Shown piece by piece: positions 24,045 through 31,987 of a stretch of 64,000 bases of DNA. Each line of letters begins with the position of its first letter. Position 1 is the first letter of the stretch. The position numbers and the translations under genes are program-made. Below the pieces are notes generated by a model, which searched no databases, was not told where the DNA came from, and was given only the letters and a program-made list of their open reading frames with translations. Origin of the DNA: Pseudomonadota bacterium (GTDB lineage Bacteria; Pseudomonadota; Gammaproteobacteria; Burkholderiales; Burkholderiaceae_C); assembly GCA_023387335.1 (NCBI GenBank), contig JAEWIF010000052.1, positions 208,437 through 272,436 on the forward strand, written 5' to 3'.

Positions 24045-24869
24045 CTAGGCTCCCTTGAACTGAGCGGCGCGCTTCTCGCGGAAGGCGTCCAGGCCTTCGC
24101 GCCGGTCTTGCGTGAAGTACAGAAGGAAGGCGGCATCCGCCTCCATGGCCATGCCGTCGGACAGCGTCAGGTCGGTGCCGCGCTCGATGGCCGCCTTGCT
24201 CTGCATGACGGCGATGGGCGCGTTCTTCGCGATGGCGGCGGCGATCTCGCGCGCCTTGCCCAGCGCCTCGCCCGCCTCGACCAAATGGTTGACCAGGCGC
24301 AGCGCCTTGGCTTCGTCCGCCCCGATCCGGCGTCCGGTCCAGATCAGCTCCTTGGCCATCGCCTTGCCGACCAGGCGCGGCAGGGTCTGGGTGCCGCCGG
24401 CGCCCGGCATGATGCCGATGCCGGTCTCGGGAAAGCCGAACTTCGCGTTGCGGCCGGCAACGATCATGTCCGCCACCAGCGCCAGCTCGAGGCCGCCGCC
24501 GAGGGCGACACCCTCGATCGCGCAGATCACGGGCTTGGTGTAGGCCGGCAGTTCGCGGAAGAGGCGCGCGAACCGCTTGCTGCGCTTGCGCTTGCGATAG
24601 AACTCGAAGTACCGCCCCTCGGCCACTTCGAACACCGAGGTGTCGATGCCGGAGCAGAACGCCTTCGGGCTGCCGGAAAGGATCACCGAGGTGATCGAGT
24701 CGTCGTCCTCCGCGGCGGCCATGGCGTCCATGATCTCCGCGGCAGTCTGCTCGCGCAGCGCGTTGAATTTCTCGGGGCGGGAGATCTCGATCTCCAGCCA
24801 TCGCTCGCCGCGGGTCACCGCGATGTCCCCCGCGGCGGGGAATTCCTGTGTCATCCGTTCGTCGTCCAT
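24045..24869 (-). CDS. enoyl-CoA hydratase/isomerase family protein
   Basis: A 274-residue crotonase-fold enzyme likely to hydrate an enoyl-CoA in the same pathway as the thiolase-like gene, which starts three bases after its stop. The oxyanion-hole segments are KAFCSGIDTS and EGVALGGGLELAL. Both glutamates of true hydratases are present: one in GGGLELAL and one in FGFPETGIGIMPGAGGTQ. Start taken as ATG 24869; TTG 24878 and ATG 24854 are alternatives because no strong ribosome binding site separates them. It is first in a five-gene operon and divergent from a LysR gene 61 bp away. Confidence 0.85.
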   Translation of the reverse strand: MDDERMTQEFPAAGDIAVTRGERWLEIEISRPEKFNALREQTAAEIMDAMAAAEDDDSITSVILSGSPKAFCSGIDTSVFEVAEGRYFEFYRKRKRSKRFARLFRELPAYTKPVICAIEGVALGGGLELALVADMIVAGRNAKFGFPETGIGIMPGAGGTQTLPRLVGKAMAKELIWTGRRIGADEAKALRLVNHLVEAGEALGKAREIAAAIAKNAPIAVMQSKAAIERGTDLTLSDGMAMEADAAFLLYFTQDRREGLDAFREKRAAQFKGA

Positions 24870-24930
24870 CTCGGGCAATGGCGTCCGATGCTACGGACGC
24901 CAGGGGCCGCCGATAGAATCATTTCCGGGA

Positions 24931-25866
24931 ATGTCCATCCCGATTCCGGAACGTTTTCCTTTGGCAGATCCCATAGACCTCGGCGCCATCCTGCTGTTCC
25001 ACGAAGTGGTGAAGGCGGGCAGCCTCAGCGCGGCGGCGGTGCACAACGACACGCCCAAGTCCACGCTCAGCCGCCGGCTGCAGCAGCTGGAGCGGCAGAT
25101 CGGCACGCCGCTCCTGAAGAAGAACACCCGCAAGCAGGCGCCCACCGACCTGGGCCTGTCGATCATCGAGCACTGCGAGCGCATCGCGGCCGAAGTCGAC
25201 GCCATCCAGCAGAAGGCGGCGCGCACCCGCACCGGCCTGAGCGGCACGCTGCGCGTGGCCATCCCGGTCGAATTCGGGACCGCCTGGCTCGGCAAGGCCA
25301 TCGCGGATTTCGCCAAGGCCCATCCGGACCTGGCGATCGAGGCCAACGTCAGCGGCCGCAGCGTGGACCTCATCACCGAGCCGGTGGACCTGGTGATCAC
25401 GTTCGGCCAGCCCAAGCTGTCCCGCATCACGCAGCGGCGCCTCGGCGCCGTGACCTCGGGGATCTATGCGAGCCCGGACTTCCTGAGACGCAACGGCACG
25501 CCGCAGTCGTTCGAGGAGGTCGTGAGCAGCGATTGCGTGGTCACCGAAATCCAGCTGCAGGAGGGCGCCTGGCAGTTCCGCAACGCGGGACGGCGGCGCG
25601 ACCTGAAGGTGCACGCGCGCCTGCGCGTGAACAGCATCCGCCTCGCTCGCGAACTCGTGGTGGACGGCGCGGGCCTCGGTCTGCTGCCGCACCTGATGTG
25701 CCAGCGGCACGTCGCCAGCGGCGCGCTGGTGCCCGTGATGCCGGACTGGAACAGCCCGCCGATGCCGGTCGTCGCCCTCATGCTCTCGCGCACGAGCCTG
25801 CCGAAGAAGACCCGGCTGTTCCTGGACTTCGTCGCCAGGCAGCTCTCCGCGGCCAGCAGCGACTGA
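24931..25866 (+). CDS. LysR-type regulator of the acyl-CoA operon
   Basis: A 311-residue LysR-family regulator. The helix-turn-helix occupies residues 20-60 (LFHEVVKAGSLSAAAVHNDT, KSTLSRRLQQLERQIG); the effector domain follows (LSGTLRVAIPVEFGTAWLGK). It is of the short CrgA-like subgroup with the pattern TRRLGAVTSGIYASP-type (here RRLGAVTSGIYASPDFL). Divergent arrangement with the reverse-strand operon 24869-19775 suggests it controls those genes through the 61-bp gap, which must hold both promoters. Start 24931 (MSIPIPERFPL); TTG at 24961 is an alternative. Confidence 0.85.
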   Translation: MSIPIPERFPLADPIDLGAILLFHEVVKAGSLSAAAVHNDTPKSTLSRRLQQLERQIGTPLLKKNTRKQAPTDLGLSIIEHCERIAAEVDAIQQKAARTRTGLSGTLRVAIPVEFGTAWLGKAIADFAKAHPDLAIEANVSGRSVDLITEPVDLVITFGQPKLSRITQRRLGAVTSGIYASPDFLRRNGTPQSFEEVVSSDCVVTEIQLQEGAWQFRNAGRRRDLKVHARLRVNSIRLARELVVDGAGLGLLPHLMCQRHVASGALVPVMPDWNSPPMPVVALMLSRTSLPKKTRLFLDFVARQLSAASSD

Positions 25867-25867
25867 C

Positions 25868-26087
25868 GCTTCGCGCGGGCTATGCAGCGGCTGTCCCACG
25901 GGCGGCGGCAACGGCGAACTGGTCTGCCAGTCGGTCACCGCCTCGGGCGGCGCGTACACCGGTGAGCCACAACGCCGTCGACCTGAGCTCGCGGCGCGGC
26001 TTCTACCTGGACATCCCGCTGGCCGGCGGCCGCGTCAACACCCAGGCGGCCCTCACCAACGGCGGCTCCCTGGTCGGCGGGCGTTGA
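25868..26087 (+). pseudogene. possible remnant of a PilY1-like C-terminus
   Basis: The 354-bp gap 25867-26220 has no intact gene. One frame at 25957-26087 (with stop at 26085-26087) reads NAVDLSSRRGFYLDIPLAGG followed by RVNTQAALTNGGSLVGGR, recalling the GWY(M/L)DLP..GERV segment near the C-terminus of PilY1, the type IV pilus tip protein. Upstream, at 25869-25964 in another frame, a Cys/Gly-rich stretch (GLCSGCPTGGGNGELVCQSV) could belong to the same remnant after a frameshift. No start, ribosome site or pilus gene is near. The call rests on recall of a short motif and is weak. From 26088 to 26200 nothing further is seen; AGGAGGGAG precedes the start at 26221. Confidence 0.3.
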
Positions 26088-26220
26088 ACTGATTTAGTGC
26101 TTTAGCGCTGTCGCGACGCTTCCACAGGGGCAACCCCCGGGAACGGCCCCGGTTCTCCATTCCTAAGATGCGCTGCCCCATCCGAGGGCGAAGTCAAAAA
26201 ATCTCAGGAGGGAGAACCCC

Positions 26221-27249
26221 ATGAAGAAGTGGAACCGACCGGCGGCCTGGCTGTCGGCGCTTGGCATGGCCATGGCCGTAGTGGCCTGCGGCGGTGGTGG
26301 CGGAGGCGGCGGCGGTGCCGGCACCGCGCTGACGTCGACGCAGGCGAACGCCCGCAACGGCGACTACCAGATGTATGCGGCGGACGCCCGCGTCTACACG
26401 CTCAATCTCAATTTCGACACCGGTGCCTATCGCATCACGGGCAACGGCCTCGACAAGACCGGCGAGTTCAGCCTGAGCAATGCGGGCAAGGGCGAGTACG
26501 CCCTCGACACGGGAACCGCGACAGCCAGTCCCGGTTCGCCCCGCTTCCACCTGCTCGGCGACACGCTGGTCGGCGGGTTCGCCCTGCCGGGCGGATCGGT
26601 GCCCTTCATCGCTTCGCGCTCGTTCCTGACCAGCCTCGCGGATGCGGCCGGGACCTACAACTTCCTGACGCGGGAGATCGTCACGGCCGGGACGAACGAC
26701 AGCTCCATCTTCAGCGGCGAGATCCAGGCCGGGGGCACGCTCAGGTACTGCAACGACAGCACGGTCTACGCGATCGCGACCTGCCCGCCCGCGTCCATCG
26801 TGTCCGCCGCCGTGACGGTGCAGGGCGACGAGTTCCGCGCCGATACGGGCGCGGGGGTGATTCCCTTCCGCATCCTGAAGGTCGGGTCGTCCAAGGTGTT
26901 CGTCCGCGCCAGCGCCGGCACGGTCGCGGCTCGCCGGTTCTGGGTGGGCGTGCCGGCCGCGACGGCCTTCGCCGCGGCCAGCGACTTCGAAGGCCAGAAC
27001 ACCAAGGGCCAGTGGACGTTCGACTTCACTCTGGACACCACGACCTACAGCGCCAACTGGAATGAGCCGGGCGCCAACTTCATCGTCAATGGTGGGCCGG
27101 CCCTCACGGTCGTTCCCGGCCTCATCCGCATCACCACGTCGGGTGACGGCAACTTCTTCGCGATGCGGACCGGCGAGCTGCTGGTGATCAGCAGCGCCCA
27201 GAACAACCCGGTCAATCCGGGCTATTTCGAATTCGCCGTCAAGCCCTGA
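26221..27249 (+). CDS. poly-Gly lipoprotein of unknown function
   Basis: A 342-residue lipoprotein. The signal ends MAVVAC (Cys23), followed by ten glycine-rich residues, then a beta-rich mature part of about 300 residues that looks like repeats of a small beta barrel (GDYQMYAADARVYTLNLNFD split; GAYRITGNGLDKTGEFSLS; GKGEYALDTGTATAS). A single pair of cysteines (RYCNDSTVYAIATCPP) may form a disulfide. The start is supported by AGGAGGGAG nine bases upstream. I know no named family. Similar architecture to the lipoprotein at 12689 is apparent in the leader only. The 3' end overlaps the convergent membrane gene by 11 bp. Confidence 0.75.
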   Translation: MKKWNRPAAWLSALGMAMAVVACGGGGGGGGGAGTALTSTQANARNGDYQMYAADARVYTLNLNFDTGAYRITGNGLDKTGEFSLSNAGKGEYALDTGTATASPGSPRFHLLGDTLVGGFALPGGSVPFIASRSFLTSLADAAGTYNFLTREIVTAGTNDSSIFSGEIQAGGTLRYCNDSTVYAIATCPPASIVSAAVTVQGDEFRADTGAGVIPFRILKVGSSKVFVRASAGTVAARRFWVGVPAATAFAAASDFEGQNTKGQWTFDFTLDTTTYSANWNEPGANFIVNGGPALTVVPGLIRITTSGDGNFFAMRTGELLVISSAQNNPVNPGYFEFAVKP

Positions 27250-27763
27250 CGCCGGCTTTCCGGAAGAACCACGCCGACGCCAGCCAAAGCGCGGCGAAGA
27301 ACAGCGTGACCGGTCCCGCGGATCCCATGCCGGCAACGGCGGCGATCCCGGCGACCGCCACTTGAGCGACCGCCATCGCGACCAGCGCCCAGGCCATCCC
27401 GAGCGGACGAAGACGCGCGATGAGCGCGCCGACGACGCCCACCGCCAGCACGCCGTGGAACATCGCGTTGGCGGGGTTGTCCTCGCTGCCGATGATCCCC
27501 ACGGCCGCGTTCGCCCACACCAGCACGAAGGCGGTGGCGAGCGCGATGGCCACCGCGGCCCGGTAGGCGCGATCGCCCGTCTTGCGGATCGCCAGTTCGT
27601 AGCTCGCGCCCACGCCGATCACCAACGCTCCCGCGAAAACGAAGTCCGCCAGGTCCCACTTCACCTCGTCGGTGAACCGCATCGCGACCAGCGGCAGCAG
27701 CAACAACGCCACGCCGGCGCCCCAGCCCGCCAACCGCCACGGTGTCCAGATTCGTGAACGCAT
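27239..27763 (-). CDS. hypothetical integral membrane protein
   Basis: A 174-residue protein with five probable transmembrane helices (AGWGAGVALLLLPLVAM, ADFVFAGALVIGVGASYEL, AVAIALATAFVLVWANAAVGI, NAMFHGVLAVGVVGALIARL, ALVAMAVAQVAVAGIAAVAG). The conserved-looking segment DEVKWDLADFVFAGALVIG and the IGSEDNPAN loop recall an uncharacterised membrane family common in Proteobacteria. It lies 10 bp beyond the start of nothing else: the next reverse-strand gene, the SGNH esterase, begins at 28982 and ends 10 bp away, so they could be cotranscribed. Function unknown. Confidence 0.65.
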   Translation of the reverse strand: MRSRIWTPWRLAGWGAGVALLLLPLVAMRFTDEVKWDLADFVFAGALVIGVGASYELAIRKTGDRAYRAAVAIALATAFVLVWANAAVGIIGSEDNPANAMFHGVLAVGVVGALIARLRPLGMAWALVAMAVAQVAVAGIAAVAGMGSAGPVTLFFAALWLASAWFFRKAGVRA

Positions 27764-27773
27764 GGGCGGGAGC

Positions 27774-28982
27774 TTAGACGCCCCGGGCCGCCAGCGCTCG
27801 ATTGACCGTGGACGCCAGCAGGCGGTGGCCCAGCGGCGTCGGATGGAAGCCGTCCGAGAACGCCCACGTCTTCCAAGCCGGCAAGGCCGCGTCGAGCGCG
27901 GCCGAGGTGCAGGTCTGCAGCGTCCACTCCGGCAACCCCACGGAGTTGGTGCCGGTCACGGGGCAGGCCGCGTGCGAGGCGTCGGTCAGGCCGAACTCGG
28001 AGGCGCGCGAGATCTGGTCGGCCACGGCCGTCCGCAGATCCACCAGCACCACGCGAGGATCGCTCCCGAGCCGCTCCTGCAGCCGCACGTTGAACGCATC
28101 GATCGCCGCCCGCACGGCATTGCGGGCGTTGTCGGCGTCGCCGGCGCCCTCCTCCTGCACCAGCCGCTCGAACGCCGAGCTGAAGCGCGGCGTGATCGTG
28201 AGGTCCGGCAGGTTGAGCACGGCCACTTTCGGGATCCCGTGGTCCAGCGCGTTGGTCGTGATCGAGTCGGCGAGCGCGTCGGCGGCTTCCTGCAGGTACA
28301 GGTTGGCGCTGCGCGCCAGGCTGTCGTCGCCGCGGATCGTGTCCAGCAGGTCGCCCGTTTCCACGCGGCGCGCCAGGAAGGCGACGAAGGCGAGCGTCCC
28401 CGTGCGGCTGCCCACGCTGCCCAGGTAGCCCGCGGCGAGGTCGGATGCGTCGTTGGCGCCGCCTTCCACCAGCAGCAGGTCGCCCGCGCCGAAGCTGATC
28501 GCGGCGGCCGCGTCGACCAGCTGGTTGCGGATGTTGCGCGGCCCGTCGCCGTCGAGGATGCGTCCGCCGCCCACCGCGAAGTTGGTGCAGCCCGAGTCGC
28601 CGCGCGGCACGATGCCCGCGCCGCCGTCGATGTAGTGGCTGCAGCCGGCGGCCAGGCCGTGCGCGGTGGCCACCAGCTCCGGCAGCACGGGAAAGCCGAC
28701 CGCGTTCGACGCGTCCTGCACCGTGAACTTGAAGCCGAAGGTGCCCACGTCGGCGAGGCTGTCGCCCGCGACGATGAGGCGCGACACGCCGGTCAGCAGG
28801 GACGCTGAAGCGGCGGGCGCGGCGGCGGGGCCCGGCGTCGTCACGGGCACGGGGTCCGCGGTCGCCGATGCCGTGCCCACCGCCGGATCGCCGCCACCCC
28901 CACCGCCGCCGCAAGCGGTGAACAGCAACGCTCCCACGCAGCCGGCCAGAAGGCGGCTGGGATGGCTGATCGTGATCGCCAT
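27774..28982 (-). CDS. SGNH/GDSL esterase lipoprotein
   Basis: A 402-residue lipoprotein with a GDSL (SGNH) hydrolase domain. The lipobox LFTAC gives Cys24, followed by seven glycines and an Ala/Pro/Thr linker. Block I is VAGDSLADVG with nucleophile Ser75; block III is EGGANDAS (Gly/Asn of the oxyanion hole); block V is SDGFHPTPLGH with Asp and His. This is the layout of outer-membrane or surface lipases/esterases such as those related to EstA without the autotransporter. Start at 28982 was chosen to give a proper signal (MAITISHPSRLLAG). It probably hydrolyses acyl esters at the cell surface; substrate unknown. Confidence 0.85.
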   Translation of the reverse strand: MAITISHPSRLLAGCVGALLFTACGGGGGGGDPAVGTASATADPVPVTTPGPAAAPAASASLLTGVSRLIVAGDSLADVGTFGFKFTVQDASNAVGFPVLPELVATAHGLAAGCSHYIDGGAGIVPRGDSGCTNFAVGGGRILDGDGPRNIRNQLVDAAAAISFGAGDLLLVEGGANDASDLAAGYLGSVGSRTGTLAFVAFLARRVETGDLLDTIRGDDSLARSANLYLQEAADALADSITTNALDHGIPKVAVLNLPDLTITPRFSSAFERLVQEEGAGDADNARNAVRAAIDAFNVRLQERLGSDPRVVLVDLRTAVADQISRASEFGLTDASHAACPVTGTNSVGLPEWTLQTCTSAALDAALPAWKTWAFSDGFHPTPLGHRLLASTVNRALAARGV

Positions 28983-29102
28983 GTCGTGCTCCCCCCATCC
29001 ATGCACCGGATCGGCGCGGTTGCAGGATAGGAGGAGCTGCCGCGAGTGGCCAACGCGGCAATCAAGTGTTTCACCGGCCGGGCTGGCGCGATGTCCCCAT
29101 CG

Positions 29103-29120
29103 ATATGATGGCCATCATAT
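29103..29120. promoter_or_regulatory. TetR operator, copy 1 (perfect palindrome)
   Basis: ATATGATGGCCATCATAT is an 18-bp perfect palindrome overlapping the first annotated codon of the TetR gene. A copy with two changes lies at 29782-29799 before the SDR gene. Two such sites flanking a TetR gene strongly suggest autoregulation and control of the downstream genes. Confidence 0.75.
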
Positions 29121-29733
29121 GAGCGTAATCTCCACGCCCATGGACACCGCGCCTTCCGCCAGCCGCAAGCAGCTGACCCACGACCGCATCCTCGACACCG
29201 CCGCGCGCGTGCTGCGCAAGAGCGGCTTCGGCGGCGTGGGCGTCGCGGACATCATGAAGCGGGTCGGCCTCACGCACGGCGGCTTCTACGCGCACTTCGC
29301 CTCGCGCGACGCGCTGCTGGCCGAGGCGCTGGACCGCGCCGGCCAGGACAGCCAGGCGCGGCTGCAGCGGTCGCTCGCCACGGCCGAGGCCAGGTCGCAC
29401 AGCAACTTGCGCGCGCTGGTGGAAAGCTATCTCGCCGACCGTCACCTGGAGTCGCCGGAGAGCGGCTGTCCCGTGGCCGCGTTGGCGTCCGAGCTGCCGC
29501 GGCAATCCGACGCCGTGCGCGCGGCCGGGGCGGCCCGAATCGCGTCGCTGGTCGCGGCGGTGCAGGACGTGCTGCCGCCGGGCAGCACCGCCGAGACGGC
29601 CGGCATCGTCGCTTCGCAGCTGGTCGGCGCATTGCAGATCGCCCGCACGCTGGGCCACAACGCGCGCGGCAAGCGCCACCTGGCGGCGTCGCGCAAGTTC
29701 CTGCTGGAGCAATTCGATTCTCGGCGGCCGTAG
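29119..29733 (+). CDS. TetR family repressor
   Basis: A 204-residue TetR-type repressor. The N-terminal helix-turn-helix is residues 20-65 (HDRILDTAARVLRKSGFGGV, VADIMKRVGLTHGGFYAHFA); the ligand domain follows and carries the segment SGCPVAALASELPR, typical of the TetR_C 'SGCP' group related to regulators of SDR or reductase genes (AcrR/NemR-like). Start at 29119 lies inside the palindromic operator; ATG 29140 is an equally possible start and would place the operator wholly upstream. It probably represses itself and the SDR-MATE genes; the ligand may be an electrophile or drug. Confidence 0.88.
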   Translation: MSVISTPMDTAPSASRKQLTHDRILDTAARVLRKSGFGGVGVADIMKRVGLTHGGFYAHFASRDALLAEALDRAGQDSQARLQRSLATAEARSHSNLRALVESYLADRHLESPESGCPVAALASELPRQSDAVRAAGAARIASLVAAVQDVLPPGSTAETAGIVASQLVGALQIARTLGHNARGKRHLAASRKFLLEQFDSRRP

Positions 29734-29781
29734 CGCCGCTGATTCCGCCAACGCCTCACCGTGTTTCTTCTTCGCCGGTCG

Positions 29782-29799
29782 ATATGACGACCATCATAT
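29782..29799. promoter_or_regulatory. TetR operator, copy 2
   Basis: ATATGACGACCATCATAT differs at two positions from the perfect palindrome at 29103-29120. It ends 15 bp before the SDR start codon, with the ribosome binding site AGGAGC between, so a bound repressor would block transcription of the SDR-MATE pair. Confidence 0.75.
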
Positions 29800-29814
29800 G
29801 AACAGGAGCTTTTC

Positions 29815-30516
29815 ATGCAACTCGCCAACGCCGTCGTCCTGATCACCGGAGCCAACCGCGGCATCGGGCAAGCCTTCGCCCGCGAGGCGCTGGCCCGCGG
29901 CGCGCGCCGCGTCTATGCCGCCGCGCGCGACCCGGGCAGCGTCAAGCTGCCGGACGTGCTGCCGATCCAGCTGGACGTGACCGACCCCGGGCAGGTGGCG
30001 CGAGCCGCGCGCGAGTGCCGCGACGTCACGCTTCTCATCAACAACGCCGGCGTGGCCGAAACCGGCGGCTTCCTGCAGGACCACGCGCTCGAGTCCGCGC
30101 GACGCCAGCTGGACGTGAACTTCTTCGGCATGCTGCGCACCACCCAGGCTTTCGCGCCGGTGCTCGCGGCCAACGGCGGCGGCGCGCTGCTCAACGTGCT
30201 GTCGATCGCCAGCTGGATCAATCGTCCCCTGCTCGGCACGTACGGCGCCACCAAGTCGGCGGCCTGGGCGCTGACCAACGGGCTGCGGCACGAGCTGCGC
30301 GCGCAGGGCACGCAGGTGACCGCGCTGCACATGGGCTTCGTCGACACCGATCTCACGCGCGGCATCGAGATGCCGAAATCCACGCCGGAAGCGATCGTGC
30401 GCGAGGCCTTCGACGGCCTGGAAACGGGCGTGGAAGAAGTGCTGGCCGACCTGGCCACCCAGCAGGTCAGGCAGTCCCTCTCCACGGCGGCGCCGGCCTA
30501 CCTGGCCGCGGCATGA
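29815..30516 (+). CDS. short-chain dehydrogenase/reductase (SDR)
   Basis: A 233-residue classical SDR. The NAD(P) motif TGANRGIG is at residues 11-18, NNAG at 76-79, and the catalytic Ser130, Tyr143 and Lys147 lie in VLSIAS and YGATK. The arginine in ANRGIG and AARD suggests NADPH. It follows a palindromic operator and overlaps the MATE gene start by four bases (ATGA at 30513). The combination with a drug exporter under a TetR repressor suggests reduction of a toxic carbonyl or quinone compound, but this is inference. Confidence 0.88.
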   Translation: MQLANAVVLITGANRGIGQAFAREALARGARRVYAAARDPGSVKLPDVLPIQLDVTDPGQVARAARECRDVTLLINNAGVAETGGFLQDHALESARRQLDVNFFGMLRTTQAFAPVLAANGGGALLNVLSIASWINRPLLGTYGATKSAAWALTNGLRHELRAQGTQVTALHMGFVDTDLTRGIEMPKSTPEAIVREAFDGLETGVEEVLADLATQQVRQSLSTAAPAYLAAA

Positions 30517-31907
30517 GCGCCGCCGCCGCTTCGCCCGCCACGCAGCGGATGCTGCGCGGCCCCGTGCTGCCCACGCTGCTGCGCCTGGCCACGCCCAACG
30601 TGCTGGGCCTGTTCGCCAACACCGTGGTGATCGGCTTCGACGGCTACATCGTCGGCCGGCTCGGCGCCGACGCGCTGGCCGGCGTCGCGGTGGTGCTGCC
30701 GCTGGCCATGCTGATGCTGCAGATGTCCGCCGGCGGCCTCGGCGGCAGCACCACGGCGATCGTGGCGCGCGCACTGGGCGCCGGCGATGCGCCCCAGGCC
30801 ACTCGGCTCGCGCAGCACGCGCTGCTGGTCGGGCTGGCCGCGTCGCTGCTGTTCACGCTGGTCGCGTCCAGCCCGGCGCTGTACGCGGCCATGGGCGCGC
30901 GCGAACGCGTGCTGGACCACGCGGCCAGCTACGCGGCCGTGCTCTTCGCGGGCGCCATCGCGATCTGGTCGGTGAACGTGCTCGCCGGCGTCGCACGCGG
31001 CACCGGCCAGATGGGTGCGGCCGCGCTCGCGCTGGTCGCCACCACCGCCATGCACCTGGTGCTGTGCCCGACGCTGGTGTTCGGCGCGGGACCGTTGCCG
31101 CCGCTCGGCGTCGCGGGCGCGGCCGCGAGCACGGTCACGTGCAACGCCGTCTCGGCCCTGGCGCTGCTCGCCTGGCTGTCGCGGCGCGGCCAGCCCGTGC
31201 GCCTGCTGGGCGCGCGCTGGCAGCTGCACAGGAGCGCCTTCGGCCGCATCCTCGGCCTGGCCCTGCCCTCCTCCGGCAGCTCGATCCTGAGCAACGCGTC
31301 GATCGGCCTCGCCACCGCGTACGTGGGCACCTTCGGCAGCGTGGCCGTGGCGGCCTACGGCATCGCGGCGCGGCTGGAGTACATCCTGGTGCCGATCGCC
31401 TTCGGCATCGGCAGCGCGCTCACGGCCATGGTGGCGACCAACCTCGGCGCGCGGGAGGGCGAGCGCGCCAAGCGGATCGCCTGGACCGGCGCGGGCCTGG
31501 TGTGCGCGATCACCGGCCTCATCGGGCTCGCCGCGGCCGCCTGGCCGCAGGCGTGGATGGCCCTGTTCAGCGCCGACGCGCAAGTGCAGGCGGCGGGCAG
31601 CGCCTACCTGCGCATCGTCGGCGGCTGCTACGGCTTCTTCGGGCTGGGACTCGCGCTGTTCTTCGCGTCGCAGGGCGCGGGACGGCTCGCCTGGCCCTTG
31701 ATCGCGAGCACGGGGCGGCTGCTGGTGGTGGCCGTCGGCGGATGGTTCGCGGTGCACGCGGCGGGCGGCTCGCCGCAGGCGCTCTACGCGGTCATCGCGC
31801 TGAGCTTGTTCGTGATGGGCGCGGGCCTCGCGCTGGCGATCCGTTTAACGGACTGGGGCTCGACCGAGCGCCGGGCAGAAGGCAACGCGGCGCTTCGCGC
31901 GTCCTAG
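30513..31907 (+). CDS. MATE family efflux transporter
   Basis: A 464-residue, twelve-helix inner-membrane protein of the multidrug and toxin extrusion family. Two homologous halves are visible: the first begins LRLATPNVLGLFANTVVIGF, the second LGLALPSSGSSILSNASIGL. Conserved glycine-rich turns such as GGLGGSTTAIVARALGAGD and the equivalent ALTAMVATNLGAREGERAKR (split) are family marks. It is translationally coupled to the SDR gene by an ATGA overlap and so under the same TetR control. Probable H+ or Na+ coupled export of cationic drugs or metabolites. Confidence 0.88.
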   Translation: MSAAAASPATQRMLRGPVLPTLLRLATPNVLGLFANTVVIGFDGYIVGRLGADALAGVAVVLPLAMLMLQMSAGGLGGSTTAIVARALGAGDAPQATRLAQHALLVGLAASLLFTLVASSPALYAAMGARERVLDHAASYAAVLFAGAIAIWSVNVLAGVARGTGQMGAAALALVATTAMHLVLCPTLVFGAGPLPPLGVAGAAASTVTCNAVSALALLAWLSRRGQPVRLLGARWQLHRSAFGRILGLALPSSGSSILSNASIGLATAYVGTFGSVAVAAYGIAARLEYILVPIAFGIGSALTAMVATNLGAREGERAKRIAWTGAGLVCAITGLIGLAAAAWPQAWMALFSADAQVQAAGSAYLRIVGGCYGFFGLGLALFFASQGAGRLAWPLIASTGRLLVVAVGGWFAVHAAGGSPQALYAVIALSLFVMGAGLALAIRLTDWGSTERRAEGNAALRAS

Positions 31908-31926
31908 CTGAGCGGCGCCGCGGCGA

Positions 31927-31954
31927 TTGCCTTTGCCGCACCGCGATCCATACT
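31927..31954 (+). promoter_or_regulatory. possible sigma-70 promoter of glutamine synthetase gene
   Basis: TTGCCT (31927-31932) and CATACT (31949-31954) are separated by 16 bases and lie 33 bp before the start at 31988. The match to TTGACA/TATAAT is moderate. No NtrC-type sigma-54 element (GG-N10-GC) was recognised, but this is by eye. Confidence 0.3.
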
Positions 31955-31987
31955 TGATCGCGTGTCCACCTCGTCCAGGAGGGCGCC

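Noticed and set aside
24108..26087. 659-codon plus-strand frame running through the hydratase, LysR gene and gap
   Set aside because: Most of it is antisense to or out of frame with two clear genes. Only its last 130 bases might have meaning, as a PilY1-like remnant.
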